A DNA stretch of 39,513 bases from Methanoregula sp. (lineage in GTDB: Archaea > Halobacteriota > Methanomicrobia > Methanomicrobiales > Methanospirillaceae). This document shows, one piece after another, positions 31,749 to 39,513 of this stretch. The position numbers were made by a program, and so were the translations under genes. The stretch covers positions 1 to 39,513 of the forward strand of contig JALOBP010000014.1 in assembly GCA_023228295.1 (NCBI GenBank), in the 5' to 3' direction. Under the pieces are notes generated by a model. That model was not told the DNA's origin and made no database searches. It was given only the letters and a program-made list of their open reading frames with translations. Numbering within the stretch: position 1 is the stretch's first letter; each line of letters begins with the position of its first letter.

Positions 31749-33761
31749 TCATGCCGTGAGCCGGTATATCTCTGTTCCGCCGGCAGAATAAACCTGTGTA
31801 AGCCCAGCATCCGGTACATTCACTGAATACCGCCCGCGCTCCAGATCACCGATGTACAAAAGCGTTGCATTGTATTTTTTCATCAGGGCAACGGTTTTTT
31901 CCGGCTGCTCATAGATTGCCTGAATATCGGCAGGTCGGGAGGAATACCAATCGGTATCGTCACCCCTCCACATGAACTCGTGGAACGGCTGGCCGATAAC
32001 CGCCGGGATGCCGGTGAATGATGAGACTCGCGAATAATAGGAATAGTCTCCTTTCTCCGCTTCAATGATGATCTCGTTTCCGTTGATTGTCCGGAGGTAT
32101 GCAACTGCGCCGGCATCGCCCGGGTGCTGCTCCTGGAGATAAGCAAGCCCATCGAGTGAGCCGGATCCGTAACTGACCACCGGGAGACCAAAAAACGGGA
32201 GGATGAACAACACTGCCACCGTGATAACGGTTAGGAATGCGGAGTCTCTTGCAGAGATGGCGGGAACCTCCGGGCGTGACGAGAGCCATCGCCCCGCCAT
32301 CCCCGATGCAGCAGTCCCGAGCATCAGCCATGCCGGAAGATAGCACTTGAAGACTGTGTTCATCCGGAAGTAGGTTTCCCCCATATTGTCTTTCATGTAG
32401 ATGAGTTCGCAGGCGATGAGGATCGCAAGGCCAAATGCTGCAAGAATGTCAGGGAAGTTGCGGTCTTCCTTTGCAATGAAATAGACAAGCGGGATAATGG
32501 CAATCGCTGCGGCAGTATACCCGGTAATGGCAAACGGAAGACATGCGAGCAGGAGCCAGGGCCGCTTTCGTATCTCCGGCACGATAAGGGCAAAGAAGAT
32601 GGCGATGAAGATCCCGTTCACCCAGAGGAACTCTATGGGGTCTGAAGGCGCCCGGACGAGGGCGATTGCCCCGGTCTGGGTTTTCAGTTGGATATAGAAC
32701 GGCAGGTAACAGAGGATCGATACCGGGGGGACCGTGAGCAGAAACGCCCACGCAGTCCGGTCCATTGATGCCCGGTTCCTCCAGATGATGAGAAACGCGA
32801 TGACCAGTACCAGGGGAGCATAGATCAGCACATCCCACGTGTTGATGAGCGGCATCGACCCAAGACTGATCGCAGTTAAGGACATGATGAGGATCTTTCC
32901 CTTCCGGTCAAGGGTCTCCCAGCGCTTGTACGCAAAAAGAAGGAGGAATAGTAAGAAAACCTGGTTGAAGATTGAGATGACATGCGCATGGACATCGCCC
33001 CAGATAAAGGAGAAGAGCGGGAACTCGTTGATGGTGTTTGCGATCGTCCGGGTTCCCAGCCATGACAGGGACGGGTCATAGGCCGGGTTGACCGCCTTTC
33101 CCGTGATCAGCTGGAAGACCAGCGCAGGGTTGGGCAGGATGAGGGTGATGAGGGGCAGCCAGCGGAAGCGGTCGAGCAACAGCGTGCCAATCGCGTACAG
33201 GCTGACTGCCGAGAGGGCAAAGACTGTCGGCAGGGAGAGGTTGAAGGCGATGTTTGACGGCACACCGGAAACAATTGCAAGACATCCCAGCATCCAGTAT
33301 CCGAGATAATAATAGACATTCAGGGTACCGCCCGCGAACCAGGGGTCGAGCGGGGGAACGACCGGGTTCCGGATAACCGATGCGAGGAACCCATGATCCA
33401 TGAATTTCTCGGCATAGGAGATGGTCGGGTTGACAAACCGCACATCCAGCATGAGGAAGAAGCAGATAAGGAACAGGGCTTCCCAGTGCCAGGCCGATTT
33501 CAGCTCGGCAACCGAATAATGCCGGTAATACAGGTGGTAAGCGATAAGGGTCAGGAATGGCAGGAGTGCAAGCTGCACCGGTACCTGCACAAGCCCGCAG
33601 TACCAGGAGATGAGGGTGAACGCGAGGATCGATGCGGGGAATGCAACCGGGAACGCAAATTTTCCCAGGGTCTTTCTGAGCGAGGGATAGAGCGAGAGCT
33701 GGAGCAGGGAGATGATGACAAGCCAGCTGATGACCGATATGACTTGCTGTTCAGGAGTCAG
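31749..33761 (-). CDS. DUF2298 multi-pass membrane protein, probable CTG start
   Basis: The 670-residue product has over a dozen membrane segments and the DUF2298 features LDVRFVNPTISYAEKFMDHGF, PPLDPWFAGGTLNVYYYLGY, NEFPLFSFIWGDVHAHVISI and RMNTVFKCYLPAWLML. The C-terminal exported part (GNEIIIEAEKGDYSYYSRVS) resembles glycosyltransferase-C-type proteins. The first standard start is GTG 33590, but the frame is clearly coding upstream (VISVISWLVIISLLQLSL, then ASILAFTLISWYCGL), matching the family N-terminus. No ATG, GTG or TTG occurs there. CTG 33761 follows GGAGGGGG by eight bases, so I propose it as start; this is inference. The gene would overlap the flippase gene by 11 bases. Confidence 0.8.
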   Translation of the reverse strand: MTPEQQVISVISWLVIISLLQLSLYPSLRKTLGKFAFPVAFPASILAFTLISWYCGLVQVPVQLALLPFLTLIAYHLYYRHYSVAELKSAWHWEALFLICFFLMLDVRFVNPTISYAEKFMDHGFLASVIRNPVVPPLDPWFAGGTLNVYYYLGYWMLGCLAIVSGVPSNIAFNLSLPTVFALSAVSLYAIGTLLLDRFRWLPLITLILPNPALVFQLITGKAVNPAYDPSLSWLGTRTIANTINEFPLFSFIWGDVHAHVISIFNQVFLLFLLLFAYKRWETLDRKGKILIMSLTAISLGSMPLINTWDVLIYAPLVLVIAFLIIWRNRASMDRTAWAFLLTVPPVSILCYLPFYIQLKTQTGAIALVRAPSDPIEFLWVNGIFIAIFFALIVPEIRKRPWLLLACLPFAITGYTAAAIAIIPLVYFIAKEDRNFPDILAAFGLAILIACELIYMKDNMGETYFRMNTVFKCYLPAWLMLGTAASGMAGRWLSSRPEVPAISARDSAFLTVITVAVLFILPFFGLPVVSYGSGSLDGLAYLQEQHPGDAGAVAYLRTINGNEIIIEAEKGDYSYYSRVSSFTGIPAVIGQPFHEFMWRGDDTDWYSSRPADIQAIYEQPEKTVALMKKYNATLLYIGDLERGRYSVNVPDAGLTQVYSAGGTEIYRLTA

Positions 33762-34722
33762 GCTGCGTACCCCCTCCGAGTTTTGAGTTCAACGCCTCCT
33801 TGATACTTGGCATTACCCAGTCCCCGAAGTAGTAAATGGAAATAATTCCTCCAACACCAGTAACGACATTCTTGATGAGGTGATCGATCACGGCAATCAG
33901 GGTTGCGATCGCTGGTGCTACTCCGGCAAGGGTGAATGTTGTCCAAAGGGCAATCTCATACGTGCCGATACCCCCCGGTGTCAGGGGCACTGCCTTGACA
34001 AGATTCCCAATGACGATTGCGAGTACGATCACTGCAAAGGGGATCTTCTCGCCAAACATCAGGACTACTGCAAAACATACCAGAATATCCAGAATCCATA
34101 TCACAAGAGATGAGCTCCCAAGCAACAGGATCGATTTTATTGATAGTGATGCTTTGCGTATCTCGTGCAGCATAGTGAGGATAATCGCAATATATTTGTT
34201 TTCAGTTGAGAATTTTCCGATGAAGAGAAGGAAGATGAAAAACACAACTCCGATTGCCAGCGGGAGGACAATGATCGTGTAAAACCATGAGGGGGCATTG
34301 AGCACGAACAGGATGGATATTGCCCCCAGAATTGCCACGGTGAATATATCGAACATCCGCTCAACAACAAGAGAGGAGACCCCTTCGGAGTAGCTGGTGT
34401 TGTACTCATGTTTCAGGATGAAGACCCGGACAAAATCTCCGAGGCGTGCCGGAACGATTAGGTTTACCGTCTGGCTGATAAAGATACAGGCTGTTGAGAA
34501 TATTAGTCCTACGGTATAACCAAGGCTCTTCAGGATAGATCGATACCGCCAGCCCCGCAATATCCATGCCATGAGACAAATTACAACAGCAATGACCAGA
34601 TATTCCGGGACAATATGCTGTATGGCTACAAGAAGATCGTTCCAGACTGTGAAAAGCATCCATGCAATGATGCCTGCAGCAAGCAATGTTGGGATGACGA
34701 TGGTGCTAATTTTCCGATACAT
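33751..34722 (-). CDS. UPF0104/lysylphosphatidylglycerol-synthase-like membrane protein (flippase type)
   Basis: The 323-residue product MYRKISTIVIPTLLAAGIIA has about eight membrane helices and the family motifs LRGWRYRSILKSLGY, VNLIVPARLGDFVRVFILK, SSLVVERMFDIFTV and KAVPLTPGGIGTYEIAL. Such domains are fused to a GT2 domain in haloarchaeal AglD; here the two are separate neighbouring genes. A role in moving or remodelling lipid-linked sugars is plausible. ATG 34722 has GGTGG seven bases upstream, inside the end of the GT2 gene (17-base overlap). Confidence 0.88.
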   Translation of the reverse strand: MYRKISTIVIPTLLAAGIIAWMLFTVWNDLLVAIQHIVPEYLVIAVVICLMAWILRGWRYRSILKSLGYTVGLIFSTACIFISQTVNLIVPARLGDFVRVFILKHEYNTSYSEGVSSLVVERMFDIFTVAILGAISILFVLNAPSWFYTIIVLPLAIGVVFFIFLLFIGKFSTENKYIAIILTMLHEIRKASLSIKSILLLGSSSLVIWILDILVCFAVVLMFGEKIPFAVIVLAIVIGNLVKAVPLTPGGIGTYEIALWTTFTLAGVAPAIATLIAVIDHLIKNVVTGVGGIISIYYFGDWVMPSIKEALNSKLGGGTQPDS

Positions 34723-35422
34723 GTAACTGCCACCATAACTGCAGGATCGACAATCCCATAGAAAAAACATCTTTTATTCTGACTGTTGTACCTTTGCCCG
34801 CCCGCCAGTGGACCGGGAACTCTGCAACAGTATATCCCATACGCTGAGCCCGCACAAGAATCTCGGTGTCCCAGAACCAGTGATCGGATTGGATTGTCGG
34901 GAGAATCGGCCGAATGCTATCCCGTCGGAACCCCTTGAATCCACACTGGTGATCATAGATACGGCTTCCTAAAATGAGCCGGACAAGGAAATTGTAACTC
35001 CGGCTTGCGATTTCCCTGCCCCCGGTGCGTACGGTGTCACTTGAGGGAAGGAGGCGCGATCCCGTAGAAATTTCCGCCCCGTTTCGAATTGCGGTCACAA
35101 GTTCCGAAAGGTGTTGCATATTTGTCGCAAGATCCACATCGTAGTAGCAGATGATTTCCCCTTTTGCATCAGTTATTGCCCGGTTGAGTGCTCTTCCCCT
35201 CCCGAGCCGGATATCGCTGTGGAGTAGCCGGATGCGGGGATCTTTTTTTGAAAACACTCTGACCAGTTCGGCACTGCCATCGCTGCTTCCGTCTTCAGCC
35301 ACGATAATCTCGAATTGTTGTGTTATCCTGCTGAGTGTTTCGATCGAGGATGGGAGTGCCTTTGTAAGAGATGCCCTGTCATTAAAAACCGGGATAATTG
35401 CCGTGACTTCAGTGTTGCTCAT
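34706..35422 (-). CDS. GT2 glycosyltransferase (dolichyl-phosphate sugar synthase type)
   Basis: The 238-residue product begins MSNTEVTAIIPVFNDRASLT and has VAEDGSSDGSAELV, the metal-binding DVD in CYYDVDLATN, RLGRGRALNRAITDAKG and DHQCGFKGFRRD. This pattern is that of dolichyl-phosphate mannose/glucose synthases, which charge a lipid carrier with a hexose from a nucleotide sugar at the cytoplasmic face. No membrane anchor is present. ATG 35422 has GGAG five bases upstream within the end of the FAD oxidoreductase gene, overlapping it by 14 bases. The upstream frame to 35479 is rejected. Confidence 0.92.
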   Translation of the reverse strand: MSNTEVTAIIPVFNDRASLTKALPSSIETLSRITQQFEIIVAEDGSSDGSAELVRVFSKKDPRIRLLHSDIRLGRGRALNRAITDAKGEIICYYDVDLATNMQHLSELVTAIRNGAEISTGSRLLPSSDTVRTGGREIASRSYNFLVRLILGSRIYDHQCGFKGFRRDSIRPILPTIQSDHWFWDTEILVRAQRMGYTVAEFPVHWRAGKGTTVRIKDVFSMGLSILQLWWQLHVSEN

Positions 35423-36647
35423 GCGTCTCCTGCTTCCGTAAGCATTCGGCAACCTCAAATCCGGCCCGGATTGATCCATCCATGCTCCGCTCAGGATAAT
35501 TCGTCTTGGAAAACATTCCCGCCATGAATAATCCCTTGTTTTCGTAGCGGGGGATCAGCGACCGGTAGCCTGTCGTATAGACCGGGCCTGCAAATGGATC
35601 GACTGCCATCCGATTCCAGGTAATCTCATCTGGGCTGACAGAAAACCGCGAACAGAAATTCGCAAGCATCCGTTCATCCAGCCGCGGCGGGACTGAACCT
35701 GAAAAGTAGGAGGCGAGATACACGAGATGCTCGCCGTACTGTTCAACGGGAATGAAATTGGTATGGGTCACAACAGCACCGTAGGGTGCGGGATCTTTCA
35801 TGTTCAGCCAGTAGATTCCCCGTGTTACCTCACGGTTCATGGCAAGGGTCATGCAGGCTGCTCCCTGGTACGGGATGTGGGGCAGTTCGGGACCTCCGTA
35901 CCGCTCAAGTTCATGAGGTGGGATGGTAGAGATAACGCTGTCGAATTGGTTTCCATTAATGGTCCAGCCCTTCTGTACCCTGGAAACCGTGGTGACCGGG
36001 GTTTGGAGGCAGATCTTTCCTCCTTGGGAATTTACTGATGATACCAGTGCATCAATCAGGTTGTGGAATCCTCCGCGGATATACCCGAGCCGTTCCCCCT
36101 CTACTCCGCGATTTGACCGGATAGCGATCCGGGAGATCAGCCAGGCTGCTGACACTTCTTTTCTTCTGTTTCCGAATTTGCTTTTCAAGAGTGGTTCAAA
36201 GAATGAAGTGTAGATATTTATGCCAAGGTTTTCAATCACAAACTGGTCGGCCGGGAGATCATCAAGAGATGTGAGATCGGCTGTTTTTGCCGTCAGGGTA
36301 AGCCATCCGAGGCGTGCCTTATCAATGAACGAGAGTTCGGGATAACGGAGGATTTCCAGAGGTGTATTAAGGGGATAAATCGTATCCCTGGCCAAATATC
36401 CTGTGGTTCCTGTTTTCCACTCAAGACGTTCTATGAGTCCCAGTTCCTTTAACAGGGAGAAAAGCACCGTGTCAGATGAGAAGCAGTGGTGGTAATAACG
36501 TTCAATCCAATAGTCGTTGATATGGTAAGAGGAGAGGCATCCCCCAGGATAGGGCATCTTTTCGTAGAGTGTGATATCATGGTCCTGTGCGAGTGCGTGT
36601 GCGGCAACAAGCCCAGTCAATCCCCCTCCGATGATGCCGATCTTCAT
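35409..36647 (-). CDS. FAD-dependent oxidoreductase/amine-oxidase-like protein
   Basis: The 412-residue product has the N-terminal dinucleotide motif IGIIGGGLTGLVAAHAL, the second FAD motif YEKMPYPGGCLSSY, and a C-terminal FAD-contact segment NKGLFMAGMFSKTNYPERSM with GSIRAGFEVAECL. It belongs to the protoporphyrinogen-oxidase/phytoene-desaturase-like flavoproteins. Those in surface-polysaccharide clusters include UDP-galactopyranose-mutase-like enzymes. Its reaction is unknown. It heads the operon of oxidoreductase, GT2, flippase-like and DUF2298 genes, all overlapping. A role in making or saturating the lipid carrier or sugar is an inference. Confidence 0.88.
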   Translation of the reverse strand: MKIGIIGGGLTGLVAAHALAQDHDITLYEKMPYPGGCLSSYHINDYWIERYYHHCFSSDTVLFSLLKELGLIERLEWKTGTTGYLARDTIYPLNTPLEILRYPELSFIDKARLGWLTLTAKTADLTSLDDLPADQFVIENLGINIYTSFFEPLLKSKFGNRRKEVSAAWLISRIAIRSNRGVEGERLGYIRGGFHNLIDALVSSVNSQGGKICLQTPVTTVSRVQKGWTINGNQFDSVISTIPPHELERYGGPELPHIPYQGAACMTLAMNREVTRGIYWLNMKDPAPYGAVVTHTNFIPVEQYGEHLVYLASYFSGSVPPRLDERMLANFCSRFSVSPDEITWNRMAVDPFAGPVYTTGYRSLIPRYENKGLFMAGMFSKTNYPERSMDGSIRAGFEVAECLRKQETHEQH

Positions 36648-36840
36648 GATTTCTAATCTATAGTATTTTCGCGGGGAAATGAAAAAGGCTCCGCAAAAAT
36701 GGCAAATCGTAGATTTGTATCCTCGGAGATCCCATAAGAAGGTTTTTGTACTCTCGGAAATATAGGTTCATACGAGCAAAAGGACTTAAAAGAATTAAGA
36801 TAAATTAATTATCTGTTAGCCCATTGGATGGTGTCACCAG
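36648..36840. other. Divergent promoter region between the glycosylation operon and cetZ
   Basis: This 193-base AT-rich gap should hold promoters for both directions. Plus-strand candidates are CTTAAAAG at about 36785 and AATTAATTATC at about 36803-36813, the latter giving a nearly leaderless cetZ mRNA. Minus-strand TATA candidates include CTATAG at 36658-36663 and CTTATG around 36735. No ORF is convincing. Confidence 0.45.
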
Positions 36841-38019
36841 ATGCGGGTATTTTTCATAGGTTTTGGCCAGGCGGGCGGCAAAATTGTCGATATGTTTATC
36901 GAGCAGGATAAGAAGCTCGGAACAAACAGTTTCAGGGGAATTGCCGTAAATACCGCACGGACAGACCTGATGGGACTTAAAAATATTGAGATGAAAGACC
37001 GGATTCTGATTGGTCAGACCATGGTCAAGGGTCACGGGGTAGGCACCGACAACGTGACCGGAGCCCGTGTCACCGCCGATGAAATTGACAGCATTATCAG
37101 CGCTATCGATATGCGGGGGACGCACGATGTTGATGCCTTCGTTATCGTGGCCGGTCTCGGTGGTGGGACCGGATCAGGTGGATCGCCCGTTCTCGCACGG
37201 CATCTCAAGCGGATCTACCGTGAACCCGTATATGCTCTCGGTATCATCCCTGCGCCGGAAGAAGGGCGGCTCTATTCCTATAATGCTGCCCGCAGTCTGA
37301 CCACCCTTGTGAATGAAGCTGATAACACGTTTATCTTTGACAACAGTGCATGGAAAAACGAAGGTGAAAGTGTTAAAACCGCATTTACACGCTTGAATAA
37401 TGAGGTTGTTCGCCGTTTTGGCGTGCTCTTCCGTGCTGGTGAAATAAGCCGTTTTGGCGTCGGTGAAATGGTAGTTGACTCGAGTGAGATTATCAACACC
37501 CTTCGCGGTGGGGGTATCACAACGGTTGGATATGCCATAAGCGAAGTTGTGAGCAAGCGTACCAAGGATAGTCGGGGCCTTTTTGGTGGAATCAAGGAAA
37601 AGTTCTCCGGGAAAAAGGAGGCAAACGAACAGGTTCTGATGGGTGAAGATCGTTCGGCCAAGATCGTTGCCCTTGTCCGCAGGGCAATGCTGGGGCGGCT
37701 GACTCTTCCCTGCGATTACTCGACTGCCGAGCGTGCGCTGGTGCTGCTTGCCGGTCCCCCGGATGAGATGGACCGGAAGGGTGTTGAGAAAGCAAAAAGC
37801 TGGGTAGAAGAAAATATCGCCGGTGTCGAAGTCCGTGGCGGGGATTATCCGGTCAACAGTGAATATGTTGCTGCAGTGGTCATGCTGGCAACGGTTGGAA
37901 ATGCCCCCCGGATCAAGGAGCTTCTCGATATCGCCAAGGAAACAAAAGAAGATGTTATTAAGTCAAAAGAGAAAAAATCCAGTATGTTTGAAGAGGGCAT
38001 TGAGCCGTTATTTGAGTGA
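36841..38019 (+). CDS. CetZ-like tubulin/FtsZ-family GTPase
   Basis: The 392-residue product begins MRVFFIGFGQAGGKIVDMF and has the tubulin signature loop in VIVAGLGGGTGSGGSPVLARH, with NTARTDLMGL and LGIIPAPEEGRLYSYNAARSL. It is longer than FtsZ, lacks FtsZ's C-terminal conserved peptide, and looks like CetZ, which in Haloferax controls cell shape and motility. The C-terminal KSKEKKSSMFEEGIEPLFE is charged. GGTGTC near the ATG is a weak ribosome site. An exported single-pass protein starts eight bases after the stop, so both are cotranscribed. Confidence 0.88.
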   Translation: MRVFFIGFGQAGGKIVDMFIEQDKKLGTNSFRGIAVNTARTDLMGLKNIEMKDRILIGQTMVKGHGVGTDNVTGARVTADEIDSIISAIDMRGTHDVDAFVIVAGLGGGTGSGGSPVLARHLKRIYREPVYALGIIPAPEEGRLYSYNAARSLTTLVNEADNTFIFDNSAWKNEGESVKTAFTRLNNEVVRRFGVLFRAGEISRFGVGEMVVDSSEIINTLRGGGITTVGYAISEVVSKRTKDSRGLFGGIKEKFSGKKEANEQVLMGEDRSAKIVALVRRAMLGRLTLPCDYSTAERALVLLAGPPDEMDRKGVEKAKSWVEENIAGVEVRGGDYPVNSEYVAAVVMLATVGNAPRIKELLDIAKETKEDVIKSKEKKSSMFEEGIEPLFE

Positions 38020-38027
38020 GGTCGATG

Positions 38028-39161
38028 ATGAAGGATCTAATTAAATGGATAATCATATCAGCAATTATTTTATTCTGTATTCCTGTCGTATCGGCATTTA
38101 CGGTCTCATCCGTAACCATTGATCCCGCCGGATCCCTGACACCGGGAGATGCGGTTCTGGTTTCCTATCAGATTCAGTTTCCCGCATCTTCTGGTGAGAC
38201 ATTCCCTTCAGGCAGTGAGCTGCAGATGTCGACGGATCTGGTGAATCCGAAATGGACTTGGACTCTGAAACTTGATGGTATCGATAATCCCCGCCCTACA
38301 GATAGCGGCCGGATGCTCTCGCTGGGCGGATTTGAACTGTCGTATCCTTCCAGTATGGAGCAGTCGATTAGCGTTACGCTGGAAGGAAATGCCCCCACCG
38401 TGGAACAAACCACCGATAAAATTATCGTAAGAATTCAGGAAGTGGATTCGAACAGTAATGTCGTGGCCAGCTCCAAGGTTGAGCATACTGTAAAGGTGAT
38501 CAATACAGGTGAGATAAAATCTACAATAGCCGCGAGGAACGCGGAACTCCAGACGTATCGCACCCACATAGATGAAAAGGCTGCTATTGGCATTGATACT
38601 TCAGTAGCTGAGGTGAAGTATAATGACGCAAAGTCGAAAATCGATACTGCCACTTCAACGCCTTTAACCCAGTATGAAACTGCAATCAGCTATCTGGATA
38701 CTGCAACTACTCTCATCAAGGATGGGGAAACATCCCTTGATAAAGCATGGGCAGAGTATGAGGTACTGAATGCAGGGACACCTGTCGCGAATGCCGATCG
38801 GGTGATTGCATGGTTCAAAGGAAACAAGAGTACCGCGAATAATGCGGAACTTCCTCCAATTATCTCTAAACGAGAGATTGCGGTGAGTTATATATCCACG
38901 GCAAATGATCAGATCGCCAGTGGGCAATATGCACAAGCCCGCTCAAAGGCGTCGGAGGCCTATGCAAAAGGGAATGAGTCCTATACGGAAGTATTAGCCC
39001 TCCAGAATGAGGTCATGACAGGCTTTGATCCCATAGGTATGATTGGCGGGATCTTCAAGTCGGGTATTGTTATTATTGTTGTGGCCGTTGTCGCAATTGT
39101 GCTTATTGCAGTTGGCGTTATCATCTACCGAAAACGTTCCCGCTGGGATGAACTTGGCTGA
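38028..39161 (+). CDS. Exported single-pass protein linked to cetZ, function unknown
   Basis: The 377-residue product has a signal peptide (MKDLIKWIIISAIILFCIPV, then VSAF). Next come a strand-rich N-terminal domain (VSSVTIDPAGSLTPGDAVLV to VKVINTG, about residues 25-160), helices likely to form coiled coils (IAARNAELQTYRTHIDEKAA, YDAKSKIDT, LDKAWAEYEVLN, ANDQIASGQYAQARSKASEA), a C-terminal membrane helix (VIIVVAVVAIVLIAVGVIIY) and the tail RKRSRWDELG. The bulk should face outside with a short basic cytoplasmic tail. GAGGT sits five bases before ATG 38028; ATG 38025 is an alternative. I recognise no named family. Confidence 0.8.
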   Translation: MKDLIKWIIISAIILFCIPVVSAFTVSSVTIDPAGSLTPGDAVLVSYQIQFPASSGETFPSGSELQMSTDLVNPKWTWTLKLDGIDNPRPTDSGRMLSLGGFELSYPSSMEQSISVTLEGNAPTVEQTTDKIIVRIQEVDSNSNVVASSKVEHTVKVINTGEIKSTIAARNAELQTYRTHIDEKAAIGIDTSVAEVKYNDAKSKIDTATSTPLTQYETAISYLDTATTLIKDGETSLDKAWAEYEVLNAGTPVANADRVIAWFKGNKSTANNAELPPIISKREIAVSYISTANDQIASGQYAQARSKASEAYAKGNESYTEVLALQNEVMTGFDPIGMIGGIFKSGIVIIVVAVVAIVLIAVGVIIYRKRSRWDELG

Positions 39162-39190
39162 TCGAATATTCCGAGAAGATCAACCATTCT

Positions 39191-39513
39191 CTAATTTATT
39201 GTTCTGTTTTTTATGAGATGATATGTGGTTATTCGAATCCTCCTTTTTTTTGCACGTAATTCCATCGGATCAACACTGAAAAATTTTTCTGGTAATATCC
39301 GTTTCAGGGTTAATTGGCTCAAATTATGATATACCCGACTTTCGGCAGTAAAAAATCCGGTGGGAATTATTAATTTTGTACATAGAATTATACCGGAAGA
39401 GATCCAACCAGAACCTATCGCCGTATGACGCTGATAGAAGGATCGAATATAACGATTGGACATCTGGGCATAGTAGCCGGCATGTTTGATAAATTGGCGA
39501 TAGGCAAATACAT
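39191..39513 (-). CDS. Partial protein of unknown function, C-terminal end only
   Basis: The minus-strand frame is open from the window edge, ending at TAG 39191. It reads VFAYRQFIKHAGYYAQMSNR, continues through YIRSFYQRHTAIGSGWISSG, includes TKLIIPTGFFTAESRVYHNL and ends RITTYHLIKNRTIN. The upstream residues extend beyond the first in-window ATG at 39463, so the start is probably outside. It is AT-rich with mixed polar and hydrophobic character and could be a real C-terminus. I do not recognise a family, and it may also be a chance frame. Confidence 0.4.
   Translation of the reverse strand, partial: VFAYRQFIKHAGYYAQMSNRYIRSFYQRHTAIGSGWISSGIILCTKLIIPTGFFTAESRVYHNLSQLTLKRILPEKFFSVDPMELRAKKRRIRITTYHLIKNRTIN

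Overview
The window reads as chromosomal DNA from a hydrogenotrophic methanogen, most likely a Methanoregula-like member of the Methanomicrobiales (inference from gene content, no search run). Diagnostic genes are methenyl-H4MPT cyclohydrolase (mch), methanogenesis marker 12, four-subunit pyruvate:ferredoxin oxidoreductase, a free-standing short NifB, archaeal ribosomal proteins L7Ae/S28e/L24e, Orc1/Cdc6, archaeal PheRS/TrpRS, tRNA-splicing endonuclease and a CetZ-type tubulin homologue. Most of the sequence is GC-rich and tightly packed, and many genes have TATA-like boxes about 25-30 nt before the start codon, suggesting leaderless transcripts. The right end (about 34.5-39.5 kb) and the gene-free stretch 9.7-10.35 kb look more AT-rich.

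Layout. 1-1882 (minus): radical SAM protein, DUF1257 protein and a Ycf46-like AAA ATPase cut by the left edge, an uncharacterised conserved trio. 2177-7525 (plus): a translation operon endA-trpS-pheS-pheT, with hisF converging on pheT. 8447-9673: S-adenosyl/S-inosylhomocysteine hydrolase behind a structured leader. 9674-10355: no gene, but a series of strong inverted repeats. 10356-14625: OGG-type DNA glycosylase, a small conserved protein, a lipoprotein, a PhzF-like enzyme, NifB and a membrane-anchored FKBP; then tRNA-Val(UAC) and a META-domain lipoprotein. 15602-18466 (minus): porG-porD-porA-porB. 18704-24119: marker 12 and a sugar epimerase from a tiny divergent promoter, apgM, orc1/cdc6 and mch. 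24236-27749 (minus): four envelope or membrane proteins (membrane winged-helix protein, DUF5667, duplicated DUF350, DUF5803-like), then threonine synthase, a nitrilase-family amidase and small membrane ORFs. 30352-31599 (minus): rpl7ae-rps28e-rpl24e-ndk. 31749-36647 (minus): an overlapping operon of FAD oxidoreductase, GT2 glycosyltransferase, flippase-like membrane protein and DUF2298 membrane protein, probably for lipid-linked sugar or glycoprotein assembly. 36841-39161 (plus): CetZ-like GTPase followed at once by an exported, single-pass protein.

The points most worth following are the CetZ/exported-protein pair (possibly an undescribed cytoskeleton-envelope module), a likely CTG start in the DUF2298 gene, a candidate L7Ae autoregulatory kink-turn, the hairpin leader of the SAH hydrolase gene, and small membrane ORFs below usual length cut-offs. 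No CRISPR array, insertion sequence, integrase, prophage gene or rRNA was seen.
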